64,000 nt of DNA, taken from NCBI GenBank assembly GCA_008508345.1, contig QNGE01000106.1, forward strand, positions 371,789 through 435,788. The letters run 5' to 3'. The notes beneath the pieces were generated by a model that saw nothing but the letters and a program-made list of their open reading frames with translations, did no database searches and had not been told where the DNA came from. Positions 44,001 to 57,700 of this stretch are shown piece by piece. The first letter of the stretch is position 1. Each line of letters opens with the position of its first letter. This DNA comes from Paragonimus westermani. Lineage: Eukaryota > Platyhelminthes > Trematoda > Plagiorchiida > Troglotrematidae. The position numbers and the translations under genes were made by a program.

Positions 44001-47000
44001 TAAGGATGACGTTCCAAGAGAGCTAGTAAGATTCCGAGAGTTGACCAGTGAGTTGATGTGAGAGAAGGGAACAAGATTCCCTATGTAGATGCAAACGACA
44101 GCAACACTCACAGTGGCAGATGGTTACAAAGTTTTAAGGCAGATACAGTAGTACAAGCAAACACTTGCTAACGATGGTTCCTTATTCTCGTGATGATAAT
44201 AAAAGCAGTGAAAAAACAAACTGGTGGGGTGCAAAAATGTAGGGCAAAAAATATACTCTGCTTTGAGAGGACTTCTTCGTTTAATGTGAGACAACAGAAA
44301 ATTCTGATTACTGTGTGCGCCAAGCTGGTAATCAGTGTTCAGATACCATGGAATCTGTTGGAATTTTGTTCCGTCAATCGAAGATTTGACAGCGTGTTAA
44401 TCAGTGAAGGATGTGACATGGGGTGCATTTATTGGGGTTTACTTTGAAAGAACAAAGTTCTGGAAGTATGAACCTTGGAAATTTTTTACTGTTAACCACA
44501 AGTAGCAGTCGATGTTCGCTTTGGATGTCCCACCATTCGCAAGCCAAGGTGGAACAGACAACAAACACATTAGTGCATTTTGTCAACACTTTGGACGAGG
44601 TTTGTTAATGATATCAGTCGTGCTGTAAAGGTCATACACGGCGTCCTGCGTGAAACTGTAGAATGAGCTGAAAATTATCTCACCAACATAAGGCCAGCTC
44701 TATTGGTTGCACTGATATGGTCGTCTCCAGAACGAGAATTACACCGTTGTAAACCCATCTTTAAGTTTGGTTATCTCTGAATTACTGTTGTGGCATCTTT
44801 ATTTAAGTCAGTGATTTGTGTGGATTCAGTACATGCTGTAGTAATATGGTTAGTAAGGGAGTAGTACAAAATGTTTCCGACTTAACTGTATAAAATGCCA
44901 GTGTCATAATTACTTCATGCCCGAATTTCTTCACAAATAACTGGCAGGTTCCGCACATTCAAGATATGTCTAATTGTGAGTTCTGCTGTGATGAATGTAA
45001 AATATAAATTCTAACAAACGACCACAAAGTTTGAACCGCTGCATCAATTTTCTATGATTTAAAAATCCGGCAGCGTTGTCTAAGCCACACACACTTGTAT
45101 TCAGACATCGTTTATTGTTGATTCATTGCTGTTCCAGCGTTTTTATAACATTGTTTGTGCTTTCTATTCTGAAATTTTTGAATATGTAAATGTCCAGGTA
45201 ATGCATCACAACTTGAGTGAAACAGTTGCCCAATATCTTGACATCCACCCCTCAACTTCTACTGGTCACTTTGCTTTCTATCGCTTGTTGGTGCAACGTT
45301 TGAGGTTCGCGTTCATCAAAGCATCACCCGCTAGAAGCCCGGGTCTTTGATAGTACGCGCTGTTAGCATACTGTGGCCTTGCTGTACTGTTAAGAGATGT
45401 TTGCGAATAGAAAATGAAATTGATCCCACCAAAGATGCATTGTGAAAAGTGCCGTACATAATTTCCGGGTTCAACAAATCACTTGAGTCTGTTCCATCTT
45501 ACTTGGAAGTGTTTCTACATGTGTTTTGAGCAATCGAATTTAAAAAGGTGCATAGTCGAAGATAGTTTGTTCAGGAAAGGGTCTAAGAGATCACATTTCT
45601 TCTGATCAGTAACTTACTGAGAGCGAACAGCTTTTAAACAAATTGCTGTCATTGCTAGTCAATGACGAGTAGGTTGAAGAAATATAGAATCAAAATTGGC
45701 CATTTTCGCTCAAGAATTCGTCATTTTTTCATAACAGCTCCTTAGTGATATAGACACTACTAAGCGTGTGGCAGATACATTATACAATAATACGCCTGCT
45801 GGTCAGTATGCGCAAGGTAATAACGAGAGGTAGACTGTAGCTAAATGAGATGCATTATTTTTTGACTATTAGACGGTTGAATTTCTGAGCGGAGCCGTGA
45901 ATAAATGTAGCTGTTTACATTCACAAGCGCTGTCTACTCTTAATGAGCATCGGACCGGTCTGAATAAGACCTTTAATTATTCCACATTTGCGTAGAAGAG
46001 GGGAGCAGGTTTCTTAATTACTAATTCACATGACTTCCCTCTGCTAAGACGTTTGAGATCGGACAGATTTATATCAGTTTTACTTGTAATATGTATTGTT
46101 TTTGCAGATCAATCATTTTATAAATAACAGCAAAAGGTTGCGCTAATACGGACAGAGGAACGTTAACAAAGTATTACTCATCTTTTGATCGTTCCAGTGG
46201 AGATATGAATGAGACCGATGCGGATAATACTACACAAGCCTCAGTAACTGCTGTTTGATTTAATACTCAATGCCAGAACACTTCTGGAAGCCTAAGCTGC
46301 ACGGCTAATAGTTGGTCCATAGGAATATAGAATACATATGGTGTTTAATTAATACGATACCAGTGTCTCACTTTATTCACACCCCAATCAGGTTGCATTT
46401 TCTTACGATTCTACTAGGTGAAATTCAGGAATCGGATACCGCATGGATCATCGCCTGTAGAGTTTATCTAACTTTTCGGTGTTCGGAGTCCTCTGTTCAA
46501 TTCGACTAGCTACAGTTGACAACGTGCTGCACATCTTCTGCAAGACTGTCGGGACCACAACAACCAAATTCAAACAGAATGTCAAATCAGGTGAACTCTT
46601 GCTTGGTCTTTAGCTTTCAGCCGGATAAGATGTTACCACAACTTCTGTTACTCGTAGCAGACACAACAATGTTGCCAGTTTATCAGATTTGATTTCCTAG
46701 TGCGGCAAGCTGATGATGTGCCCATCTGAGGCAACCATTTGCAAACTTTCGTGTTCGGAGCTAAAGTTGTTCTAAAAATGGAGACCGAAACACCTGTCTA
46801 CACGAACATGGTGCCCTCCAGAGTGCTTTACGGCAAGAAAATGCGGAGATGAAGCATTAACTGAACCAGTTTTATCTAATTCATTAGACATAACTCGGTT
46901 ATCCGGTGGTTAGCCACAGTCCCGAATACTGAGGTATTCTGTTGAGCAGTTATAAACACAACTAACACTACCGTTTTACAGGCAGAATCGTTAGCTAAGA

Positions 47001-48826
47001 CAGGTATTTGGAACAGCTCATGAACAGATCCTTAAGCAAACTGTTATGATAACAGCTTAAAGTAGATAGGTGAAATGCCTGTCATTGTAAACTGGGGCAC
47101 TAGAATAGAGCCCGCTAATGTATCTGAAAATGTGACAGATCTAAAATCATCAGAGAAGTCTATCTTGGACTGAAGTGTCTAAAAAAGTGCACTTCTTTCA
47201 AGCACCCTAAAGAGTAATGAATTATAGCTCCGTGCGGTATACCAAGGAACTATCGGTGCAAAAAGCCGTGATGGTGTGACAGTGTGGTACTATGGTGAGT
47301 ATGACTAATGCTGGTCTCGTAACGTTTAATTTGCCATTATTAACCACCAGTTAAGGGAAAATTTGTATGATAAATATATGTTAGTTAACATTAATATATA
47401 CGTTTCACCATGTCCACAGTTGTTTGGTGAGCCACGAACAGTCTTCATGAGTGTAAGCAGTGAGGATTTGGTATTTATCCCTTAATTCAGCGTTTTTGAC
47501 GAAATACATCTAGGCGGTTTGTTTCTCCTTCATTCACGCCTTCAAGTTTCTCAACAGATTCCTTCCGTTATGACGTGTTTTCTCATAATTCCTTTGGCTG
47601 AGGCTTCCTTGATAGGCTTACACAAATATCACCAATAAGGTGAGCGATGGACGAAACATTTGTCCTTGACCGTACATTACTGTCAAGTTCCACATACACT
47701 AAATGAAACTGCATTATTCCACAACTGTACATTCATCAGCCTGTAAGTTCTTTATGTCACGATGCGTTTTTATTTTTATAGGTTCGTCAGCCCAAAGAAT
47801 TCACCGGTTAGTAGCTTCCGTGGAGTTTCAACGACCGAAATTGGGCGCAAAATAGTGCATCATGCAAAATTGCACCGTCTCGCAGATACATTTGCACGGT
47901 TGCAATTCACCATTGCAGACGAGTTTCTGTTGTCATGGAAAATTTTGCTTAGTTAAAAAAACTGAAAATGTCAGGCATGTTTTAGAAGGATCACGTTTGA
48001 GCTAGTAAGATCACGAAGGGGATAAAAATGAGTTAATTTGTCTAGTTGACCAAAAAGACCATTATGATCAGCGTCGCTCGTTGTTCTGGACATTATATGA
48101 CTTGCACTCTACAAACGAGATCGATTATCTGTGTGCATGTGGATGCATATGTAGTGTTCTAAGCTGGAGGCCAAGAAATGTGTGAAATCTAAATAAACTA
48201 CTTCTTTAGGAAAATACTAAACCGCATAATCAATAAACTCGGGCGTTGCTGGGTTTTGGGGGTGACTGCGCATTTACACATTGTCAGTTCAAAACAAAAT
48301 TGGAGACAATGCGCCCCATACACATAGTTAAATTGATTTCAGTCCACGGGAGTAAATTATTATTCCTTGCCAACAGTAAATTCTTGTAAGTTCCGACTGA
48401 CCAACTAATGTGAACCTTTGTTTAATTTTATAGGAACAACTTAAAATATCGTCTGCTACAAACCGAATTTACATTTGTTTTACGTAGGTTACTTACTAAC
48501 TGAACTATTCTTGCAAGGTCATTGAAAAGCTTTCACCTCAGGCTGTGAAAATGTCCGTTTGGCGAGCAACTGAAATCAGCCGTAATTTTCCTTGTCTAAC
48601 CCTAGAAGCAATAGTGAGTATCGCGTCAGTCTAAAAAGGCCTTCCGAATTTGTTAGATCACCTAGCTGACCACTGACACAAAGTAGAAGCTGTACAAGCT
48701 TAGCTGGAACACAAACTCCCTTTAAAATTATCAGCGCTCTAAAATATCAGAAGACTAAGCCTTAGTGCATGGCTGATGAAGCACATAGGCAGTCTGAAGA
48801 TGAAACACTGCAGTAAACTAGCTTAC
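41069..48826. other. Unassigned sequence upstream of the identified WD40 exons
   Basis: The missing 5' exons of the WD40 gene should lie here or further right. I could not identify one with a blade signature and the needed phase. Minus-strand frames at 42427-42697 and plus-strand frames at 43263-43478, 44190-44447 and 45126-45350 are open for 70-85 codons only, with no domain. Confidence 0.4.
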
Positions 48827-49028
48827 CGCACGGCGTTTAACAGAAAACCGACCTAAAGTGTGCGGCAAATCAGGGTCGGTTTTCACAGCACCATTGAGTC
48901 TTTGAAGATAAATATTGTTTGCTTTCACCGTGAAATGCGTGACTTCTACAGGAACAGTAGAAAAACCGCCATTATCACATCTTCTGATTTGCCCGACCGT
49001 TTGCGTTCGCAGTTTGACTTCGGGAAAG
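48827..49028 (-). CDS. Candidate internal exon, function unknown
   Basis: A strong acceptor (TGTTCTTGCAG) and donor (GTAAGC) frame 202 open bases: one base completing a codon and 67 codons in phase 0 at the end. The peptide begins FPEVKLRTQTVGQIRRCD, contains FTVKANNIYLQRLNG and ends GRFSVKRRA. It lies on the same strand and upstream of the WD40 exons, so it may be an earlier exon of that gene. A direct join to 40816-41068 is out of phase, so at least one exon between would be required. No family recognised. Confidence 0.45.
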
Positions 49029-52000
49029 CTGCAAGAACATGTTGAAACTTCAAACAAATTCTCAATGATGAGTTTTATACTATGTAACTCTTTAAATTGA
49101 CGGGTAACAATGAAGGTCATTGCTGGCCAGCACTTTTCTCAACAGCAGTGGCACCCTGACAGAGTAGAAATATCTGAAATAATGGCTACTATCCATAGGC
49201 ATATTTCCGAATGACCTACAATAAAGTCTTTAGGGTAATGCATCAGCTAAACTAATGCTTAGCCGTTAACCAGATGGGTACATAGAACTCATAAACTCTC
49301 CCTTCTCATAAAAATTAGTCACACGTAGCTCAAGTTAAAAGGTAAATTATCACTGGTGTTCCAACCCTCAGTACGCTAGGTTAATGCAGTATCTAATATA
49401 CCTATTTGGTAGGAGCATCACTGGTGAAATTACTATCCACACAACAGCCCTTAAGTCGTTCAAGCACACAGGGACCATATTAGTTACCGTATTTGAGATA
49501 AACACTCAGTTATGCTTAATTGTTGGTGCATCAGACATAACTATCCGTAATACTCTCCAGCACTCAGGCAAATCGCTAATAATTATTTAGTTTTTACCAG
49601 ATATATTGTCAGCTTAAAAGAGTTGCAAAGAGTCCGGTAGTGCACTGCTGATCACCAATCCGGCTATTCGCTACTTTCAGCACATTCCAGGAATAAATCA
49701 GCTTTCGATTTTATCCGATCACAGACCAAAAGACTTTGCATCTGACAACTGCTTTGGTTTGGTATTCATTTTAGACAGTTTGACCCTTGAGCTCCTATCT
49801 CAAATGTGACATGGCAGCACTGTTACAAAATTCAGCACAAATTTCCCACATTTTCCAGAAACCAAGTTGACTAAGCTACTGACAAACAGCCGCGGCCATT
49901 TTTGGTTGTGGTGTGTGCTATACTGCTGGTGAGAGGACAAAACCGTACTTTCCGGTTATTGTAGGATGCGTCTGACACGCTATATACCATTATTCGTGAG
50001 AGCTTTAATGTTCATCCGAGATCACTTCCTAGCCTTAATGCTTAATGCTGCTAACGCCGTTCATATTTGTTCGTGCACTTTCTACTAGTATATGCAGCAA
50101 GTCTGTTGCGTTAGACTTAAAGGTTATACCTTCGCCGTTGAGGATTATTCTTCCTGCAAGTAAAACAAACTGCGCGAAGAGTTTACCAGAAAGGTAATAT
50201 TTCCACATCTCATGAAATAATAGAGGGTTTTTGAACTGAAGACATCGAACGTTTAAACTTGCCCAAAATATATATTTTACTTTGGTGTTTACTACCACCA
50301 CGTCACGCAAACAAAATTGTCAATCCTTATTGCACTGATGTACCTCTGTCTTTTATTATATATTCCTCTTCACACATGCGCCAAAGAATGCACAATAACA
50401 AACTTTTGAAAACCTCCGCACTGTAGTGTTATATGAATGTTTATTGTAGGCACGTTCACGACTATGCATATTTCGCCTGCATCCATTTCGGCAAGATCGC
50501 CCGCATCATCCTGGAGTTGTCAAATTCTTAACAGGTTAATAAGCATCAGTTGGTACCATGCAAACCGAATAGACGGAAAATGATTGTATCGAGGTAATCG
50601 TAGACGTTTAAAAAGGTCGTCACGATGGAACTTCCATAAGCGTGCGTGTATCAATTTGGAGATTTCCCCAACTTCCGTTTGCTGTGATGTTAAAACGGTT
50701 ATGGAATCTTTACGGCAACCTCCCCTACAATGGTCACCTGTACGGAGCACATAAAGCAGTAGTTTTGACATTCTTTAACAAAATAACAGAGGATGCAATC
50801 TTTTTCACATCACATTAGCATCAGATTATTTCTAGCGCAGAAAATCATACCCAAGGTGGCTGGTACACCTTGAAGCCCACACTGCCGTTTTCCTCCCTTC
50901 TTAATATTTGATTATTGACAATTTCTTGTTTCGTAGTCGCTTCCTTTGGGTGTGCTACCAAAGTACGTTAAAGATAACCTGCCTTCATGAGAACATAAAG
51001 ATCTTTTGGACATTAATAATACAAACAAGCCACCTAACTGAAGTGCATCTTCACACAAGATTTCCACATCTAAAACGGTTATTTTTTGCTTGTTTCACTT
51101 TCAAACTTACTTCAGCGTCATCAACGTAATTAAGCAAAACAAAAAACTTCAGTGATTTGGGCTGACGCTTAATTGTCGTGTAAATATGAAGGATTAAATA
51201 AGTCATAAATAAGGCGGAATGAAAAGGATGGGACTGAACCTAGCTACAAAAATCATTTTTGCTCGCGTTGATACATTCAGAGTCGTGATGTATGTCTCTC
51301 GCCTACAGGTCACTGAGCAACACGTAAAGATAGGGCATTGCTAACTTATGAAACCTGAATATTTTTGATGGGAAGAAAAATACACGGCAAAATACACGCC
51401 TAGTCGGCAGTGGTGAAGAGTTTTGGTTATCATGAAATATCCCTAAGAAACTTAGTTCCCCCACTCGGTTTATGTGTTTTGGGGATGGAAAGAAATACAG
51501 TTACCGAGATATTGCCGAATATCCAAAATAGACTTGGGCGGAACACCCGAGCTGGCCGCATGAGTTAAATAACAGTGAACAACATAACGTTGGACAGTGG
51601 ATTTTTGCTATCTTAAACAACTCATTCAAAGTCTGCATTGAATCCACTCCCTTCAGAACATGACCATTACTTCATAATCAGTTTTTATTTAAAGTTACAT
51701 CAAGATTGGTCTGTTTGGCAGTGAAAACCACTTAACGGCAATTACTGTAAAAAGGTTACACATTAAAAATGAGATGAGTGTAAAGATCAAAAGGGCGATC
51801 TTTCATAAACTTGTGAGTCATGTAGATTTTCTACCGGTTCTTACGGAAAGTGATTACTGGATGGAGGCAGTGTTTAGTAACAGAACATTTGTAAGATGTA
51901 CATTGCAGTTGTTTGTTGTACCTCTCTTATTAAGAATGTTTGTACTACTTACGCTTTTCGAATGTATTTCATTACCCCATGTTCTCAAATAATTCCCTCA

Positions 52001-53915
52001 ATAGTTAAACTGTTCCTACTCCTAGGATATTTCAGGGTTACGGTTGACTTTGCGTGCAACCAGTACTTGCAAATTATTGCATCCTACATGTAGATACTAC
52101 TGTATGTTTTCTACTTAGCATAACAGTCTGATTTTTTCTTGACTGTTCGTGAACTGAATTTTGTAGACTGTTCAAATAGAGTTCAGACAATTCAATTCGT
52201 CTCATGTTAGTTTGCGCTGCTGCCCTTTCAGTTGAACGCTAACCGGTGTCAAGTGGGCCTTTTGTTCTGATGTATAACCGTGTTGCACAAGCTCATTGTG
52301 GTTTTGGGAGATTAAGCTCACCTCTGCAAAAACCATGCGTCTTTTGTGTTATAAATTTTCTTCACCATGATATTCGTCGCGGACTGTTCCTTATGAACTG
52401 AATCCAATGATTGCAACCGCCGTAATTTTTCCACTCGACTAAAACTTTTTAGGAGGTTCAGAAAGCAAGCATCTATGTCAGCTAATTAATTGTTCACAGC
52501 AAAGAACAGATGCTAATAATGTAAAAAGTTGCCCAGTTAGCAACCGCAGTGAGTAGAGTGTGCTATGAGCCAAACGCTAAGCACATTGAAATTTCAGATA
52601 GGCACTGCTTTTCCCAAAGAAAGGACCATGTTTATCACTTTGTCTAATTTATGACAGTCGGCTCATCTTTACAGTACCTCCACCAGGACCATTAGAGGCA
52701 GTCAGTAGCAACGGGTAAGCCATTTATCTCAACTTGTCCCATTGCTTTAGGCCAGTATCTGTACCCCTGGACAAGGTCAAAAAAACCCTTCACCCAATAT
52801 TTAGGAAACAGACGACCATTCGCGTTAACAGAGGCTTTTGCGTTTTTCTAAGTCTTGTTATTACAGATAAAACATAGTTATACCCTCATTTTCCGCACTC
52901 TTATCACTGACCTTTACATGGACAGTGTACACTCAGTACGTGACGTGTGCTGAGCTTAGCATAGTCAAGGGCACGTCGTTTCAAGCCCCATGTTGCCTTC
53001 AATGGGAACAATACGGGCCACGGCATACCACAATGACAAAAATTCAGCATCTGTTTATTTTTCTGTTTAAATATTGCAATAGAAATTGTTCATCCTACAA
53101 CGCACTAAAGAGTGATAGATTGCAATTCATTGTTATTGCCCACAAGTTCGTTGCAGTTATTGTAATTATATGAGGAAGTAAGACACTCACCGACGAGTAG
53201 GGTGAGAAATTTAAGGTTGTTTATTATAGTTAACGTTATTTTGTTAACATGCAAATACTACTTGCTTTGAAGTTATTATCAAGATAAATGCAAGGCAGCA
53301 CACGTAAAGGTTCACTTGGCCCACTTCTGCCCATATAACTTCTGCGCAGGGCCTAACACGGTGTACAACTAGGGTAGTATATCACTCCAGGTCCTTATAC
53401 GCGCTGGACCAATGTGGGTCAGTGCAGCGCTCATGGGGTTTCTGTGGAAGCCACGCATGGTTCTGTACAAACCTTCTGTGGACCAACAATCTTGGTAACA
53501 CACTACCATCTTCTTCGTCTTGATAACAACTCACAATTGTTTTCTTCCTATTCACCAACCAGTAGCTTTTTTCCTATCAATTTTCTACTCGTCCGTATAG
53601 CAATAAGTAGTCTGTGGGAGGTATAAAGTTTCAGTGTGAGACAGTTGTACGTTACACTGTGTGTTTCCTGGCGGGTATTTTTAATTGAATAAAGGGTCAT
53701 TGCAGCTGTGTAAAGTTCAGTTAAGCATATTGCCTTGACCTGGTAGTGTCCTCCTATGGTCTGCTTAAGCAGACATTCTTGACCGGTACACTTCTGAAGG
53801 CGTGGAAGAAGGCCACTCTCATAAACGTACATAATACATGCTACCAACAACGCAGCGTCGGTTAAAACGTGCCATCCTTTAACACTTTATCTCAAACAAA
53901 CTGTTCTCCTTTGTT
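49029..53915. other. Unassigned sequence
   Basis: No supportable gene. Minus-strand frames at 50035-50310 and 50520-50771 and plus-strand frames at 51774-52093 are of chance length and carry no recognised motif. Confidence 0.4.
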
Positions 53916-54720
53916 CAGCACGGCTTCTTCCCCAGTGGTCATGCGTAACCAACACGTTACTCGTCATGGATACCCTGACAGAAACCAAAGACAATAGCCA
54001 CATCTCCAATGATATCTACTTTGATTTTGCCAGAGCCTCCTACCGTGTCCCGTACGGTTCTGTTGTTCATAACCTAAAAGCCTGTGGAATCCAAGAAGAT
54101 ATTCTCCGCTGGATTACATTGTTTTCTGGTAAAAAGAACCACCAGGGAGAAAACCGGATCGAATCTTTATTCTCTCTCCCCGGTCTCCGCAGAAGCTGTG
54201 AAAGGATTCGTGCCTGGTCCGCTGTCTTTCCTTATATATCAATGACCTAATCGACCTTTCTTCTTGCAACGCTCTTCTTTATGGTGATGACTTTAAATTC
54301 TAGAACGCTTGTGATTCCAACACATAACACACTCACCTCGTCGGCATTAAGTACTGGTCGGATAACTAAAGTTTCCCTTTAAACGATATGTCGCGCATAT
54401 GTTGCGCTGAGAACTCTTGGAAAATGTTCATGTTACACAGTGCCTAGAATGTAACTGATATAGGACGAGTTGACCTAAGTAAGGACCTGGATGTTGGCTA
54501 CCGTCTAGTTTATGCTTCGTTATTACCGCCGGATGGCCGTTAAAAAGGGATTTGAAACTTTTGAGGTCATAAAAAGTGGCTGTCCGCGCACAGATGAACA
54601 TGACTTGCAAACGCCTGAGTATGCCACTCACGTTTCATGGACCACACTGAAGAAGGACACATTCGCCACTAAACATGTCAAACGAGTAGTCACCGAAATA
54701 GTGGCTGATTTGCAGCATTT
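53916..54720 (+). pseudogene. Non-LTR (LINE) reverse transcriptase fragment
   Basis: Across shifting frames the plus strand keeps the order of a non-LTR RT: QHGFFPSGHA; TNTLLVMDTLTETKDN; IYFDFARASYRVPYGSVVHN; CGIQEDILRWI; VKGFVPGPLSFLIY; INDLIDLSSCNALLYGDDFK (active site Y-G-D-D, where Y-A-D-D is usual); IKYWSDN; DLSKDLDVG; and a C-terminal part with EYATHV, LKKDTFATKHVKRVVTEIVA. Several frameshifts and stops break it, and neither an endonuclease nor a 3' tail is visible. Only the RT core and the region after it remain. It resembles CR1/Jockey-type elements in spacing, but I cannot name the clade. Confidence 0.85.
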
Positions 54721-57700
54721 CTTCTACATATGCAACATCCTCTCTTCAGACAAATATCCGTATTTTGAGGGTGTGGGAGGACATTGAGTAAAATGTTAGG
54801 AAGGGTAATCCCCGCAAAGGATTGTAGCCTAAGTAAATATCTGTTAATTTCACTTTCACATATATACCATTAGCTCCACCAAATTTAGTGAGGTTTATTT
54901 GCTTAAAGGACCAAATGCAACTAACTTTCCCATGCATATTCCAAAGTGAAATTCAAGAGAATGTCTACGGTTTATAATTTTTCCTTCATCCTTTCTCAAG
55001 TAGTCACTGTATTTTGAATACACCATTGAAACGCAATATGAAATTCCATGTTTGGTTGTTGTACAAGTTCAGGATGGCATATTCAGATCACCTGATGTGA
55101 ATTAAAAAATTACCGTAGCATTAATGGAATGCTTAGAAAGAATAGTGAGAATGTTATGTTTTGTTTTCGCTCCATCTCGAGTGTTTATTGAGATACGTCA
55201 CTTCTAACGCGTCCCTAAAACCTTTCTTTGCATCTAATCTTCCATTCCATTCCTTCCTCCGTTCCATTTTTTTGTGGATGGCGTTGTTGGTGAATCAGAT
55301 TTTGCTATTCCGGTGAACAAATTTGGTGGAAGTAAATTTGGATCTGCCCAATGAATAGTTGGGTGAAGAAACAGAACATGTTTTCTCTATTTTGAGAATC
55401 TCTCTCAAAAGTTAGTTTTTAGGGTTTGGAAGTTTTGACATTCTTGAACGTGAATGCCGAAACTACTTATAAGAGAATCACCTATTTAAGAGAGACCGGA
55501 ACAGCTTTACTCGTTGCGTTTTACGTTGCTTGCAGCTCCCCGCAGGGGCCACACTTCATTTCGCTACCTGGATAAGTGTCATCATACCATTCTTGATCTT
55601 TATCCTCTAGAATTCTGCAGAGTTGAAGGAGAGCTTCCCTGAAGGTGCAATAGAACGGCCATCGGTTAAAAAAAAACAACTAACAAAACGAGCAAATAAC
55701 AACAAATAACAAACTTGTATACCACAAAGTGATTGTTCAGAATCCGTCTTTTTTCATAAACATTTTTTCATTTGCATTAACTGGCATCATTAGTCGGAGC
55801 ACCAACCAGTCAACCCGCACATATCTGTTTTTATCGTGAATCACGATGAAGTGGTATAATTGCCTGCTGGGAGGGTGCATCGAGTCAACATTGACGATAA
55901 GTGTTACATATACTTAACGCAAGCTTAGTTCGTGAGTGACCCACATCACAACATTTGATCCACACAGTGTACCTTCCAGATGCAGTTTTGAATGATTCCT
56001 TCATTTGCTGAAGCAAATTTAATTTCCGTTTAGGTCTCTCCAAATGAATCACTGTTGATTCTACTCTATTAGCTGAGATACTCTTTTTTCAGAGCACTCC
56101 AAAACTTGGTCTATTGTAGGTATCAAAGTACCGGGTGAACAATGAGCTCTTGCTTCTAGTTTTTATGAAACCCAAATGTGAAAAGTCAGGGTTCCATCTG
56201 AATTCGAACACAAACAAAAACAGCAGGGTTGCATACATTGACAAATAACAAGCGTTAGTATGATGACATTCCGTTTATTACATAGGACCACTTTGCAATT
56301 GTCTGTAATCTGTTTGTTCAATGTAAGAGTGATTTGGTTGCAATGGTCTTTTCAAGACGTCCAGAAGTTATGAATTGGTTCGTTCATGTGTCGAAGACAG
56401 ACAATGTCTTTCAGTGTGGTTGGGTTTATATCTCTACCCAGCCAAAAGATGGGAGGTATCGAATTACATCACCTTATAGGGTTGTACGCAATTTTCTTTC
56501 TATCTCTCTTCGCAATGTGTTCAAAGTGTCTCCCTATAACACTCAGAAATCACTCAGAGAACAATCGTATTACTGAAGTCAGTCTTTTCAATGCAAAACT
56601 CGTTCGACACTCTTTCGTCTTGATTGCTGATAACAGTGGAATGTAAAACAACAGGAAGGTCGGGCTTGTAGGTGTACAAGCTTAGACCTGGATGACGAGG
56701 TCAGGAAGATCGATCTTTCTAAGACAACAGTCCTTTCCGTACAATGTTATAAATCACTGCTGCGACCTGCCGCCGAAGACTTTTCGCTGTTCGCTGTCTC
56801 AAAACTTTATTAGATTTCCATTCACTTCGAGAGTGTTAAGTTAATAGTTTGTTCTGATTTGGGTACAGTCTCTAACACCCAATAGCGGTTCTACAATTAA
56901 AATGCCTGCCTTTCGGGTCAGTATAAACAAGCTGGGCACCAAAAAAGACAAGTTAACTGAATATGAGTGACCTAAGCTCCCTGCTCCAAACACATGCACA
57001 CATATCCGAAATATCATATTAACAGTAAGACAGACTTACATACGGCTATAAGTCTGTGATTTTTTTCACTGGAAAAAGATGATAGCGGGGGCACACATTG
57101 TATATCCACGCACGATGTGCAGTCTTCATCCACTCGAAGTTCCTGCATGTTAGAGTTAGGGTCACCAGTAGTAGGCATCAACTGAGATATTTATAAAACA
57201 ATCAAAAATTTAACAAACTTTGATACGGCCGTTGCGCAAACCAGCTACCCAATACTTTCCGTCTGGTGTCACACGAACGACTAGAACAGTAGCTTCTATA
57301 AAATCTCTGAACAGTCATCATCTAAGCTGTTAAACATACACAACCGCCTGACAATTAACATTATCTGAAAAGGTTGCCTTATTATAGGTTTTATCGGCAC
57401 CTCTATTGGGAACACCAGATGCATCAACATCTAAAGGTGTGGCTTCAAAAATACAATCCAATAATTTCACGGTTTACTTGACATGAGAAGAGACTTTTAA
57501 TATGTTTATGACAATTCGTAATCGTGGGTTATTCTGTAGGTGACAATTATATGTACTTGAAAAGTAAAACAAAATTAAATTAATTTTCGTAATAATGAGG
57601 AAAGGTTGTTGCCCAGTGAATAATAAGGCGTAAATCGTAGCATTCGAAAAAAATTGTGGTCAGTTTCCGGCTTTCTCGCTCAAGACGATTGCTTACGACC

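Noticed and set aside
45146..45205. A 60-base exon-like unit between CTGTTCCAG and GTAATG, plus strand
   Set aside because: Too short, with no partner exon and no recognised peptide; chance is likely.
47783..47956. Open frame after TTTTTATAG on the plus strand, ending in a stop
   Set aside because: Acceptor-like site only, no homology recognised, and length within chance.
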